A stretch of DNA of 64,000 nt from Yamagishiella unicocca (GCA_003116995.1 BDSL01000032.1:248001-312000); one strand, 5' to 3'; counted from the first letter of the stretch, positions 36,071-49,000 are shown. Notes: generated by a model not told the origin, from the sequence alone. A program made the numbers and translations.

Positions 36071-38628
36071 ATGCGGGTCGTCCTATTTTGCGTCGCTCTG
36101 TTGGGCGCTCTTGCCCTTGTGCGTTCGGACGATGATCCCACGATCTCGCTGCCTGGAGTGCAAGATCTGAGTGAGTTGGCTGGAGACCGGTGCGCGCAAC
36201 GTATCGCAGTTCATGGGCGCGCTTGCGCTCTGGGATCGGGACAGCAGACACGCTGCGTTAATTAACGAGCACTTCTGACCTATGGAAACTATGTGTAGCT
36301 GGCTGTCTGATTGAAAGAGCGTCTGGACGAATCGGTCGCTTGGAATGGCTCTGAGCCCGCGTCCCCTTCCTGTTGGCTTTCTGCAGCCCCTGACAACTTT
36401 GACAAGTTTGTCAACGGCGGCAAGCATGCCATTGTGGAGTTCTACGCCGTGAGTATTTCTATGCTGGTTAGGTTAAGGCCAGTCCCAACCGCCCTTCCCG
36501 CCACAACACTGTTCTGGCAGCTGGTCACACCCACCCACGCCCCCTTCCTCCGCTCCTCACTCCTCTCCCCTCAAACACTCGCCTCCGCCTCACACCTGTA
36601 TCTTACCCCTGCAGCCGTGGTGCGGTCACTGCAAGCGTATGGTGCCCGAGTTCCAGAAGCTGGGCGAGTTGGTTGCTGCGGACCCGAAGCTGAAGAACCG
36701 CGTCGTCATTGCGAAGGTGAGGAGCGCTGGGATGTCTGGGGTCCATATATCTATGTAAAATTCGCTGGACATGTTAAAAGATCAACAGTACGAATGGATC
36801 TTGCGTACTTCGCATGCCGCATATGGTTTTGCAAGGTCGGGAATACACAGCCCTGGCACCCTACCTAGGCCAATTCCCCAGGCTTTGAGCAACTGTGCAT
36901 GTTAGGACAATAGGGCACAGTGTGAGGACGCGGCGCGCGGTTGTCGTGGCACATTTTCATCAGCACACAACGTTACATGCTTTGCACGCAAAGTGATCCC
37001 CTGTGTAAGCCTATGAATAGCAAACCTTCACGACTCTCGACAGGAGCTAGTCCAGTAGGCTCTCGGAAGGTTGGGATTGGGTGCTGTCTTGGGTTTGGGT
37101 GTTGTTTTGAGTTTGGGTCTCGTGACATGCCTGTGTCGGCCACCTCACCTTTCAGGTCAACGCTGATGCTCACCGCTCCGTTGGCGACAAGTTTGACGTG
37201 AAGGGCTTCCCCACGAGTAAGTTGTTGCCCTGTTGTCTTGTCGCTATGTCGTTCCAAACGGGTGCCGCCGCAGCTGCTGCCTCTTCCCCTTCTTTCCCCT
37301 TGCTCGCACCCTGCCGTCCTTACCTCCCATCTGTGCCCACTTTCTTGCACGCAGTCAAGTACTTCGCCGCCGGCAAGCCTGTCAACAAGGACACCGCGCA
37401 GGAGTGAGCATCGCACGCTAGGGGGGGGGGGCTACAGGGTGGCGATCACTGGGCAGCTACGCAAGTGCATGACCTGAATGCCCTCATCATCATCGCGTTG
37501 CTAAGAGGACCCACCCCAGCGCGCGCTCAGAACTTCCTGTCACAACATCCTCAAGCCCTGACCCTTTGCCACCTCGTCGCTACAGCTACCAGCAGGCCCG
37601 CACCGCCACCGCCTTCATTGAGTTCCTGAAGGAGAAGCTGGCCGCCGACCAGGTAGGCCTTTGTGTGGTGTGTATTTTTGCATGGGAAAAGGCTTCTTGT
37701 GCTGGTCCCCTCGGGCCATGTACGCGAGGCCTCGTTTACTATTTCAGTGTGTCAGGACATGCGCACTGGCACCAACCGCATTCGCATACGCATAGTCTGC
37801 GGCGCCCTGGCGCACGTTTTAGTTCTTGCATCCTGGCAGTGACACAGTTGGGCTTGCGCCCGGCACATGGTCATACACAACATGGGTGCCTTGTTTTCCC
37901 GCATTGAGCTTGTTCGTGATGCGGAGCCGCCGTCCCTAGTGTACGCGAATATTTGCCTGGTTGTTGCGCGTGCGTGTACGGACACAGCCGTGCAACGCTG
38001 GGGCATAGGTTATTACGGAAACATGGCGGGGTTGCGATCCCCGTGTGTGTCCAACGCAAGTATTGGCTATTTTTCCTCGTTGCAGGGCTTCGCGCGCGTC
38101 GAGGCGCTGGACCCCATTGCCAAGAAGTTCGTCGCCGCTGAGGATAAGGCCGCGGTCATTGCCGAGGCGGAGGCGCTGGTGCTGCTCCTCGAGGCGGAGG
38201 ATGCCAAGGCCAACGGCGCTCTGTACGTCAAGATGATGCAGAAGGCCGTGGAGAAGGTATGCTTGTGTGGTTAGCATGATCCGACTACGCGACTGCGCAG
38301 CAGCCGTTTCTTGGCTTCGGGGGAGGGGAGGGTGGAGGTGTGTTTATGTGGTCGGCCTGGTTCGAATCCGCGTCTGCGCAACAGCAGTTGTTGGCTTCTC
38401 TTGGCTTGAGCGCGCGTACACCCCGTGTTGCTTTTGCAGCCTTCTGCGCAGCGCCGAGTTGTGCCCCGGTCCCTCTCCCCCTTTGCTCTTCTGTAGGGTG
38501 TCGACTACCTGGCCAAGGAGAAGGCTCGCCTGGAGAAGATCCTGGGCGGCGGCAGCGTCGCTGCTGCCAAGGTTGACGAGATGAGCCGCAAGACCTCGGT
38601 CCTGGGCGCCTTCGCCGACGAGGAGTAG
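36071..38628 (+). CDS. ER protein disulfide isomerase, one thioredoxin domain plus C-terminal D domain
   Basis: Eight exons: 36071-36170, 36387-36448, 36615-36716, 37156-37216, 37355-37403, 37586-37652, 38086-38256, 38497-38628; 247 residues. Signal peptide 1-19 (VVLFCVALLGALALVRS), then a thioredoxin domain with LTPDNFDKFVNGGKHAIVEF, active site PWCGHCKRMVPEF (Cys57, Cys60) and cis-Pro107 in GFPTIKYF. Residues from about 148 form an all-helical ERp29-like D domain (FARVEALDPIAKKF, LVLLLEAEDAKANGALYV, YLAKEKARLEKIL). This is half of the plant PDIL2/P5-like architecture, which has two thioredoxin domains; here there is one. It should form and isomerise disulfides of secreted proteins. The C-terminus is ADEE with no KDEL/HDEL, as in other D-domain PDIs. 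Divergent from the helicase gene. Confidence 0.95.
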
Positions 38629-39428
38629 GGGACAGAACACCCGCGCAGCCGCAAGGGCTGCATGGATGAGACTAATCATTGTAGTTTGATGGACGGGAGC
38701 ACGAGCGAGCTGCGCGCGTGTGCTGGAGACAGCACCGTTGACTGTGCGTTGCGTGTTAAGGGGTGTGAGCCGGGTTTGAGACTGGGTGGGCGCGGGCGCC
38801 ATTCTTATGACGTCATCGCTTTTTTCCAAAACCCATTATGGCATGATGTATGGCATGATGTCTGAGCGAAACGGAGGGGGATGACTGCGGTCGTTGGTCT
38901 GTAGCGCACCGTCCACGGCTACCCGTGCATGCCTCCCATGACAATTTTGCAGCGCTCGTTCAAAACACAAATAACCAGCTAAAACCTAGAGCAAGCACAG
39001 CAGCAATGTTTCTTGGTGCTGATTGTTGGGGTATCCTCACTCCCAATGTCGACAATTACAAAGCAGTGCTTAAGTGCAGCATTGACGGAGGCTTGCGTTC
39101 TGGATCCAGCAGTCCGTTTAGATACGCTGTCCTGCTTATATCGGCTCCCACATCACCATGCACAGCCATGCGCGATGACATCACGCTTGCAACACATCAA
39201 CATGGAATGTGCGACACGCCCAATAAGACAACTAAAAACGTAGTCAAGCAGGCAACAGGCTGTGCCAACGCCATGCAGTGAAGTTAAGGCCTGCGGTGTA
39301 CTAACGTGCCGCAAATAACACTCGGCACAGCCGCCAAGGTGACTCCTTTAGGTTACGGCTGATAAGAGTACTTATGCAAATAAGACCCAGTAGACCGTCT
39401 CGGCAACATCCTCGCTCAGGCCGCTGCT
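38629..39428. other. Convergent 3' regions of PDI (+) and PARP-finger gene (-)
   Basis: 800 bp with no coding exon. The minus-strand signal is at 39056-39060. No exact TGTAA was seen for the PDI gene within 400 bp of its stop; TGTTA at about 38755 is a near match. Confidence 0.6.
39056..39060 (-). terminator. Candidate TGTAA poly(A) signal, PARP-finger gene
   Basis: TTACA on the + strand, 369 bp beyond the stop codon at 39429. Confidence 0.45.
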
Positions 39429-41751
39429 TCAGCCTCCCGTGTCCTGCCCCGCCGCCGGCTTCTGCTCCGCCTTCTGCGCGTGCTCCTGGCTCTTTTGCTG
39501 ATGTGGCGCCGGAGGCGCCTTCGCAACAGCCCCAGCGGCACTGCTGGATGCAGCAGCGCCCTCGGCGCCAACAGCCTTCCCAGCGACTGCTTCAGCCTCC
39601 GTCTTCCCAGCGGACTCCAGCTCAAACGCCACAGGCCCCCAACGAGCCTCGGCCAGCTGGCCCGCCACCGCCACTGCCGCCGTCACCGCTTCCTCCGCAA
39701 TCACTGAAAGCTGCAGCGCCGGTGGCTCCTCGGTCTGCACCTGCACACCCTCGGGCGATGCCTCATCGCCGCCCTTGCCCTTGCGCCGGGCATGTCCGCG
39801 GGCCCGCCCGCCGCCCGCAGCCGTTTTGCGGCTTTTTGCACCACCCGGGAGAATCCTTCCCGCCGGACCGCTCCGCCGCGTCACAACCTGACGCTTGTTG
39901 CCACCTCCCGCCTGCGCCTGCGCCTGCGCCTCCTCCTCCTCCTCGGTCCCCAACTCCGTCTCAGCTTTTTCCTCCTCCGACTGCGGCTGCTGTTCCGCCT
40001 TCCGCTTCACGCCACGCCGGCCGCTAGCGCCAGCAACAGCACTAGCGCCAGCAACAGCGCGGGTGGTGGCCCTGCTCGGCCGGCCGCTAGCACCAGCATC
40101 AGCACCAGCGCGGGTGGTGGCCCTGCTCGGTCTCGCCTTGGCGCCAGGGGCTGAAGTCGTAGCCACCCTGGTGCTGCGACGGCGGCCAGCCGCCGCAGCG
40201 CCCGGCACCTCCTCCGCACCCTCACGCTCTGGCGCGACGCCCTCCTCGACCTCCACCTCTAACCGATGCTCTCCGTCGCCTCCCAGCTGCTCCTCCGGGT
40301 GCTGCTCTCCCTCCACTTTCTCCTCCTCAGCCTCCCCGGCTGACTCAGCCGCCGACTTGGCGGCCGCGGAACGCGCCCCGACGCGTGCTCGTTTGGCTCG
40401 GGCCGCGGCCGGAACGGCTGACGGCGCCGCTCGCTTGCGCTGAGCCCCACGCTTGGGGCCAGCGCGGGCACCCTTCCTGGCTGCCTTATGCGCGGGCTCT
40501 TTCTCTTCCTCCTCCTCTTCCTCCTCCTCCTCCTCCTCCTCCTCCACCTCGCCTTCACCATGCCCCTCCCACTCCTCCTCCTCCTCATGATCCTGCTATA
40601 CGCCGGCGGATTTGTGGTCAGGCCTTCAGAAGACGCGCATTATGTGCAGAGCCAGCGCGCAAATGCAGATGGGTGGTGCAGGCGCCAGCTTGCACCACCT
40701 CCCTCACCGCCCCAGCTCCGAGCGCAGGCCGCACTCTCCGCAACCAAATGACAGAGCCGCTTATCATCCCCACCCCCTTGGTGCATTGCCATGCCGTATG
40801 AGCTCTCGTCATGCATTGCGCGGCGCATACGCCGTACTGGCACACTTATGTGCGTGTCCAACCCTCCGCGCATCAAACACAGCCCCCCACCCATTTTGAA
40901 CCCGTCGTCGCGCCCTCCGCCCAGCGCCCACCTCGTGTCCCTTGCCCATTAGCTCCTCCAGCCGCTGTCGCACCGCCTGCTGGTCTTTTGGCTCCAGTCG
41001 CTCCAGGCCGGGCAGCTGCTCCAGGGAGGCGTGCGCCTTGACTATGTTGGCGGCCACACGCGCAGACACACACTTGGGGAAATGCCTGCGGGCGCCGCAC
41101 ACGAGGGAGCGAACAACGAGCTGGGATGTTACATCACCGCCACGTCGGGAAAGCAACTAGGCAACCGAACGGCGGTCTAGTAGTAGCGTACGTTACAGTG
41201 GGTTCCAGACTAAAACCGGTGTTCGGTATATCCGCAAGACGGTATACCGGTGCTGAAGAAAATTGGTGGGTTCTGCGGTCCGACGCGCTACCCGGGGGCC
41301 GCGGGCGTTTGCCTTGTCAAGAAGAACTCTTCGCACCTGTTGAAGGGCAGCCCCGTGCCGCTCGCCATGCTCAGACGCAGGTTGCCTTTGGATATCGGCT
41401 TCTTGCAATCTGCGAACGGGATACCGGTGAAAGGAGCACCGGAAGAGGGAGGGCGCGGGTCAGGCGCGCGGTTGCTTTCCGCAGGAAGCGGCGACCCATG
41501 GGTCGGTCAGCGCCGGGCCGGCGTGGAAGAGCGCGTCCTGCTCCCCCAAGCAAGCAGGGCCCCACCGTGCGCCAGATCGACATCCTAGCTTCCCTTTGTC
41601 TTTTCTTCAGCCAGCGAGACTGGCGACGAGGTCCAAATGCCCAGCCCTCCGGCGCTCGCATGCTGACATCACCCACAGCGCCAGTTGCGTGCTTCGCACC
41701 TGCGCATTTGCCGCGGTCGCTCTTGGCGTACTCGATCGTATAGGTCGGCAT
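39429..41751 (-). CDS. PARP-type zinc-finger protein with acidic and basic repeat tail
   Basis: Four exons on the minus strand: 41751-41700, 41409-41337, 41085-40932, 40592-39429; 480 residues. The N-terminus is a PARP-type zinc finger: YTIEYAKSDRGKCADCKKPI with Cys16 and Cys19, KGNLRLSMASGTGLPF, then HFPKC (His43, Cys47) and LEQLPGLERLEPKDQQAVRQ, the end of the fold. This finger binds DNA ends and nicks in PARP1 and DNA ligase III. The His-to-Cys spacing is three residues, one more than usual, and the usual Trp before the His is absent. After it come an acidic run of Glu (about 94-120), then Lys/Arg-Ala-rich sequence with repeated GRPSRATTRA and GRRGVKRKA blocks like AT-hook/nuclear localisation segments. 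No PARP catalytic, WGR or ligase domain is encoded, so this is probably a chromatin or DNA-damage adaptor. Confidence 0.88.
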
Positions 41752-43068
41752 CTGTTGCGGTGTCGCCGTGAGCGCTCGGTACACGCGCTTGAAACGGGAG
41801 TCGCCCAAGGCTGGAGCGTCCTGGACAAGTCCTCCCGGGCGCCTTAGATCAGCTCAGTCGGCGTACACGTGCCTTTTTGCCAGGCAGTTACTATCAAGAT
41901 GATGGGCCAGCCCAAGGCAGGATAGAGACCACCTGTTGGTTGAAAACGCTTTCGGGCGCAAATGGGCCTCGAGTCAAAGAGTTCTTCTAGGGATGGATGC
42001 TTCACTATTCCCTCTCCCTGTGATTTGTTTTGACGACGGCAGGGATCGTGTTGTGCTTTGCGGCGTACAGCAAGACAGCTTTAGATGCGAATCCAGAACT
42101 CCGGAGTCTTGATCCACACGTAATCCTGGCATAGCCCCCATGGCCACTCGTTCATTCCTCGCACTTGAGACTGACAGACAGAGCTGATCGATTTTACGCG
42201 CACCTCCTAACGACAGAGCTCGCCTCAACCTGCACGGCCCCAGACGTCCCCACACATCCATTTACACAAGTTCGCCCAGCTAACGGGCGTCGCTTGTCCG
42301 ATTTACGAATCGACACCAGCCATGCGAACAGGAGAAGGGTATTTACCCTTCCGCTGTTGCCGTACCGCGTCTGGCAAGGAGGCCGAGCAGCCCCGTACGG
42401 CACACACGGCGCTGCAGCATGTGTCCTCTTCTACGCTACTGGTCTCCTGGCTTGCCAGTCCTCGCAGGAGCCGCCTAGCCCCTCAGGAGCTCCACCGACA
42501 GCCACCGCACCGACAGCCACCGTTCCTACTCATTCCTAATCACGAGCGTCGTCGCCAATGCTTGGTCCTAATCACACAGCCTAACGGGCCCCCTCGCCAC
42601 CGTCCTGGCATAACAGGGGACAGCCCTGCTCCGACGCAAAACGCGAGCCATCCGGCTTGCTCCGAAACAACCGTTTGCCTGCCCGCGCGCATTCCTTGCC
42701 CTCCCGGAGCTTCCGAGAAACTCCCGATCAGGTGCGCTTGCACACGAGCGATGCGCCTCCATCCCACCGATCCATGGATCACGACAACAACGACCGCTGT
42801 CACACCCGCTCAGTACCGTCGCAGCCCTCCTAGCCCCTCGTCCCGAACAAAACATCTTGATGACGAAATTCCTCCCCCCCATCCCATGCGCCCGCTCCCT
42901 TCCCCTTCGTCCACATCGCCATCGGCCCTTCAGCTGCCCTCCCTCCCTCCCTCGCTCACAAGTCCCTCCCACAGTCCCTACGAGTGCAATACACGGCGCG
43001 TACGCCCCGTGTATTGCATACCGGTAACTGCCGTACGCGTGCGCCCGGTCCTCTTCCCCTCCATCCCC
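41752..43068. other. 5' flank of PARP-finger gene and 3' UTR of GLG1-like gene
   Basis: 1.3 kb with no supported exon. A TTACA at 42262-42266 (minus-strand TGTAA, about 800 bp after the GLG1 stop) may be the poly(A) signal. An 11-bp perfect inverted repeat lies at 42986-43017. The + ORF at 42322-43377 is a shadow. Confidence 0.55.
42986..43017. repeat. Inverted repeat, 11-bp arms
   Basis: GCAATACACGG and CCGTGTATTGC flank the 10-base centre CGCGTACGCC, itself nearly palindromic. It lies about 50 bp after the GLG1 stop codon, so the transcript could form a hairpin in the 3' UTR. Confidence 0.9.
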
Positions 43069-46000
43069 TCACACCCGTCCGTCCTTGCGCACCACCAGCA
43101 TGCCCCCCCCTCGGGCCACGAACTTGCGCCACGCCAGCAGCGCGCCCAGCAGCCCCACGGCCGTCAGCATCAGCAGCGACAGCGTGGTGTGCATCAGCGC
43201 GTTCACCTTGGGCGCTATGGACCTGACCAGGGCGCCGGTGACGTTCCGAGCCATCACGATCGCCCTGCGGTTGATCTGGGAGGAGCGGGCACGGGAGAGA
43301 GGCGCACAGGCGGGAGGGTGCAAGAAGGGCGCAGGGGGATCTGGTATAAGAAGGGCGCAGGGGGGGATCTGGTATAAGAAGGGCGCAGGGGGGGATCTGG
43401 TATAAGAAGGGCGCAGGGGGATCTGAGCCACGCGCTGTCACCTTGCTGGATGGCTCGTCGCAACCCCGACACCCTCCTCGCCCGCTGCCCTGCCTCCCCT
43501 CCCTCCTCCCCCAGCCCCGCACCGGCACGCCCGCACCTGCTCGTGCACGTTGCTGTAGATCCTCGGCTCCAGCTCCCGCCGCACGTCCGCTGTCACCTGC
43601 TGCAGCATCTTCTCGTCCATGCTGCCCGACTCGGACCGCCACGCGGTCGTCTCGGCGGCAGCAGCGCGCTTGAACTGGCTGCGGGGTGGGGGCGGCGCAG
43701 AGCAGGCGGGTGGGCAGACAGGCGGGCAGGTAGGCAGGTGGGCGGGCAGGTAGGTGGGCAGGCAGGGGCAGAACTGGCACCCTGGCGGACAGGAGGCGGC
43801 AGTGCGATCAGCGCAGTGGGCGCCATCAGCCGTCGGTAGGCCTCATGGACGCACGGTGTCGTGGCCTCGCAGGCCTCCCGCCCCTCCAGACCTCCCGCCC
43901 CCAGCTCCGCGCTCACCTCCTCGTCCTCCTCCGCGCCACCCCGCCCCGCCCCCAATCACGCCAGCCAGCAGCCACCACGCAGCCGCCCCCTCTCCCCCTC
44001 CGCCAGCCCGCTCACCCCTCATCCATGGTGGAAACCAGCTCCCAGCAGGGCTTGTGCAGCTTGGCTGCGTGTTTGGCCAGGCAGCCCAGCACGTAGCCGC
44101 TCTGGAGGAACGGGGCGGCCATCTGCAGCGGCACCACCGGGGAGTGGCGAGAAGACCCGGTTACGTGACGTAGGAAGCGGCACCAGCCGGGGGGGAGGTA
44201 AAGGATAATCCCGTGGGGAAGGGCAGCGAGCGGGTTGCGTGGGGGTCAGGCCGGATGTAGCTGTCAGCTTGTGTGCGGAAGGACCGTAGGACCTACGGCA
44301 CATGGTTATTGAGCAGACCGCGCTGCGCAAGTGGGGGGTCCCCGCCACCCGGCTCCGCCAGCCTGGCGCCACCGTCCTCCCCGCCGCAGTCCTCCCCGCG
44401 CTCTCGCCTCACCTGGTCCACCTGGCAGCGCTGCATCACGTCGCCGTCGCACTGGCTGGTCAGCGGCATGCCCACACGGTAGCGGTTCAGAGACAGCTTC
44501 ACCAGGGCCTGCAGGGGCGGCGGAGGGCGGGGGGTAGGCCAGAGTAGGGCCAGGGTAGGGCCGGCGAGTAGGCCAGGAAGGGCCAGAACGAGAGGGGGAC
44601 CAGGGTTAGATCTGGATGCCACGGGGCAAGGTAGCTAATGGCAGCTGCGCCAGCTGCGCCAGCTACGCCAGGCCTAAGGCTCAGGTAGGGGCTTCCCCGC
44701 CCTTCGGTACGTCCTCCCGGTTAGGGCCTTACGAGCTAGGTGCTAGGAGCGGCCCCCCGCGCTCCTCCAGGCTCGCCCCTCCGCGTGGTCACCCGCACCT
44801 GCAGCTCCGACCTGCACCCCGTCGCCAGCTGCGTGGGCTGTCCCGCCAGGCAGGCCAGAGTGGTCTCCTGCGTGTGCGCGCTGCCGGTGCCCGTGAAGGC
44901 CTGCTTGGAGGCGCCCAGCTCGTCCACGGCGTCGGGGCACAGCCGCTGGGTGTCTGCACGCGGGTTGCAAGTTGAGTATGTTTATAATACCCTCTTGATA
45001 CCATCATAACAAGAAAGGGAGGCGAGATCCCAGCCCAGCCGATTGACATGCCCAGCCCATTAACGTGACCAAAGCCTAGCGACCTCAATTGTGGCGCTCC
45101 GCCGTCACTGCCAGGCGGCGGTAGCCAGCGCGAGAGCCCACGCAAACAACCCCAGCGGCTCCGGTTCCGCCCCCCTCCCTCACCAACCTTCCGGCGGCTC
45201 ACCCACCCAACCAGCCACCCACGGGTTTTCCTCGCAACCCAGCTACGCAAGCATCGACCCACCATCGTCGCACTCCTGCCGCAGGCGGAAGTTGAGCGAG
45301 TACTTGATGGAGGCCCTGTCTGTGAGCTGCGTGAGCGCCACCTTGCAGGCGGGCGGGAAGTGCCCCTTGTCCATGTTGGTCTGCAGGCAGCTGATCACGC
45401 GCGCGTCGCCGGGCGGCACGTCGCCGCAGAAGCTGCTGATGGCCAGAGGGCACTCCCTGTCGGGGAGGACGTTGTTGGAGGGTGCGTTGGTGGGAAGGGG
45501 GCCGCCGTGTGTTGAGAGCTGGAGGAGGTTAGGGGAACGAGGGGTTAGGTCGTACCCCTCCGAACCCCGATTCCAGTCGCAACAAACGGAAGGGTGAGTG
45601 GGTAGATGGCTAAGGTCGAGGTGAGGGTGATTGGGGACAGGCAGCAGGCAGCAGGCCGGAAGACACGAGCCTGGGGGCTCTCAGGCCGCACCTCATGAGC
45701 TTGGGGTTGAGCCGCACGTCCTCGTGCTCCAGCCGCTCCACGGCCTCCTCGGCGGCCCGGCACTCCGGAGACAAGTGGTCGGCGGAGCGCCGCAGGCAGT
45801 CGTGAACCTGGCGGAGGGGCAGGAGAGGGTAAGGGAGGGTCAAGAGAGGGGCAAGGGAGGGTCAAGACAGGGCGGGAGGGGCAAGGAGGGCCCAAGGGGG
45901 GAGGGCACGGGGTTACGGAACGAGGAGGGTTGTTGCCGTGTTGCCTGCCCAAGCAGGCGCGAGTGCCTCCCACGTGTTGCCGTACATCACACGGCTGCAA

Positions 46001-49000
46001 GGGAGGCTGTGAAGCACCGAACAGGGGTTCTGGCACAGCGCGTCCGTGATCCCTATCTGTTAGGCAGCAAACGCGATCCTAAGAAGGCCACGTCATATGT
46101 TTACCCTGTCACAAGTACCGGTATTCAAAGCAGCGGCGCCAGCTGCTGCTGTCCAATGCCCCCTGCCCCCTCTCTCGAGGCCCCCCAGCCACCTGGCCGT
46201 CTCCCGCCTCCACGCCGCCGCAGTACTTCTGCACGTCGCTAGTGCAGGCCTGCGGGGGGCGGGAACGGGGCACGTGTGGGGGTAGCAGTGGTGTTGGTGG
46301 TGCGAGCAGCTACGTGCAATGCAGCATACGCTAGGGGAGGAGCAGGAAAACACCCCTTGCCCACGCACGTCGATACGATGAAACCTAACTTCTGCAGAGC
46401 CGCACGGGTCGGACACGTGACGTAAGGTGCAGGCTGTAAGGTGCAGGCTGGCTACATGCAAGGTGCCTGCTTGTCCAGAAGTCATCCCACTCCCCTCCCT
46501 TGACCTGCCGCCCTGCTTCGCGCTGCCCGCCCCGTTCCTTCGGCACTCCTCGCTTCGTGCTGCTGCCCATAATGAAAATACTGGCCAGAGGTACATAGCT
46601 TAACTACGGTTGTAAATACTCGCCAGAGGACAACCGAACAGTAGCAATAACAGGTGATGTTACCCGTATACCCGTTAGGGTCGTCCATCCAAACCCCCCA
46701 CCCGCCCGGCATCCCCCCCGCCTGCCTCCGTTCCTCTGCGCCCGCGCTGCCCTCGCGCTCCGGAACCACGACCCACCGCCGTGAGCTTGACGTCCATGCG
46801 GTGGTCCTCCACCAGGAAGCCCAGCAGCCGCATCACCTGCCGCCGACACAGCTCACCGGTGATGTTGGCGCGCTGGTCGCGGAGGCAGGAGATGACGCGA
46901 CCCTCGCCCGGCTGCACACCTGCGGGGGGTACGGGTACGGGTAGGGTTTTAGGAAGGGGGGTTGAGAGACTGTTAGGAGATACAGACCCGGTTACACGAC
47001 ATGGGTGCTGAGCGAGGAGAGGGCAGGGCAGAAACGCATGTAGCGCGGTTATGGAAAATGATGAGGGGGCACTCCCTTTCATCCCGCCCTTCCCGCCCCC
47101 CAAAATGATGCTGTCCATGGCCCCAACCCCAACCACCAACCGCCCCCAGCTCCCTACCCACTCTTGCACAGCGCCTGTATCTCCTCCCCGCAGTCCTTCT
47201 GCAGGCCCGCCATGGTCCGGATGTCGCGGGCCGCCTCCGCCAGGTAGTCGCGCAGGGCATCACCGCAGCGGTCGGAGAAGTCGGGCGAGTTGCGGTGGTC
47301 GGCCAGGCAGTCAAGAGCGCGGACGCCCTGAAGCCGGGAGGAGGGGGGGGATTTGATAAGAGAATCCGGGGGGGAGGGCGAGGGGCGCAGGGCGGGGCGG
47401 GGACGGGGCAGGGAGGAGAGAAACTGAACTAAACTGGGTGGTCGAGGACGAGGGCGAGGGCTGCTGCTGCTGTGCAAGTTTCAGGTCCGGTCACGTGACA
47501 ACGGTCTCCGTGTCCGGCTGGTCTGCGCCTGACTGTCCGGACCGACAGATGAATAAGCCCGGAGACCCAGGAAGCGACCTCGTACTCCGCCTGGCCCCTC
47601 AAACGATACCACCCCCGCCTACCGCTGCCACCTGCTGCGGCCACCCATCTCCCCACTCTGCGCCAACTATACTGCTCACGTCGCGTAAACGGGCCTTTTT
47701 TTGCAACCCCGCCACCCACACTGCTGCTACCCATTCCCCCCGCACGCCGCTGCCACCCGTCCCCCCCGCACGCCGCTGCCACCCATCCCCTCCGCACGCC
47801 GCTGCCGCCCACCTCCATGCCCGGCGCTGCGCACAGCGTGGCGTGCTCCCGGGCGCATGCCGCCATGAGGTCCGGCACGAAGGCCACGTCGGTGGCCGCC
47901 TGCACCTTACGGCCCAGAACCACCGTCATGCACTTGTCCGAGATCTTGCCCTGTTGGGTCGGGTTAGTTGGCGGTTGGTGGGTAGGGAGCGAATGGGCTG
48001 ATCGGACGGTAGTGAACAAGCTGCCGGTAAACTCTGCGCTAGGCGAAGCAGTTTTCCGCCCCGTCGCCCGCCCCTCTGTTGTGGTCGGCCTTTCGCCTAC
48101 TCCCCAGTCTCAGCCGAACCCCTCCCTCACCCTCCCTCGCCTCCCTAAGCCCCACGCCCCACCTTCAGTACGGCGGGCGCGTCGTCCCGGCTGTACTTGT
48201 CGATCTTATCCTGCGCGCAGCCAAACCAATCCCGAGCGGACGGACGGCTCGGATCTAGGTACGTACGAAAGTGTACGGCGTGGTGTGGTCAGGTATGATG
48301 ATGCGAGCGCCGTTCTTGTAACGTCGTACACTTTCAGATCGCAGATGCTTAGGGTGTGAGCTAAGTTGGGGTCGCGATCACGTCAGCCGCACTCCTCCTG
48401 CAGATCGGCTCCTCTCAGTCACACTCCTCTCAGTGCAGCGGCCCCGCCCGACCCGACCCCACGCCCCTCATTCCCCCCCGGGCCCCGGGCCGACCGGTTC
48501 TATTATTGTAACCCCCCGGACCGCACCTGCAGGCACTCCAGCGCCCGCGCCGGGTGAGCCGAGCAGAGCACGACGATCTCCTGGTGGCAGCCGCGCATAA
48601 GGCCCGCGTCCAGACGGTTGTCGGTGAACGCGGCGACGGTGCTCTCGTACATGTGCCTGCCGGGGCAGCGGGCAGCCAGCCAGCCGGTGGGTTTGCCGGT
48701 CCCTGGGGCTGTGGAAGGTACGACAGCCCCGGAACCATCCTCCGCGGACTCAAGCCGCGCAAGTGGCGGTCAAGCGGCGGGGCCCGAAGTGACGGTCACA
48801 CGGCCGGTCCCTTCGGTTTACGGTTACCGGTACCGGTTGGCAACCACCAGAAACGAGAGGGAGGCGAGAGCGGGAGAGGGAGAAGCGCACCTCCTGCACG
48901 TGGCGTCCCGCACCATATCCAGCCGGCTCCGAAGGCACTCGAACGGCGCCGACAGGCCGAACGCCACCTCCGCCGGCCCTCCGTGCAGCTGCTCCACCAC

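Noticed and set aside
42322..43377. 351-codon + ORF
   Set aside because: No family features; overlaps the last GLG1-like exon on the other strand and its tandem repeat.
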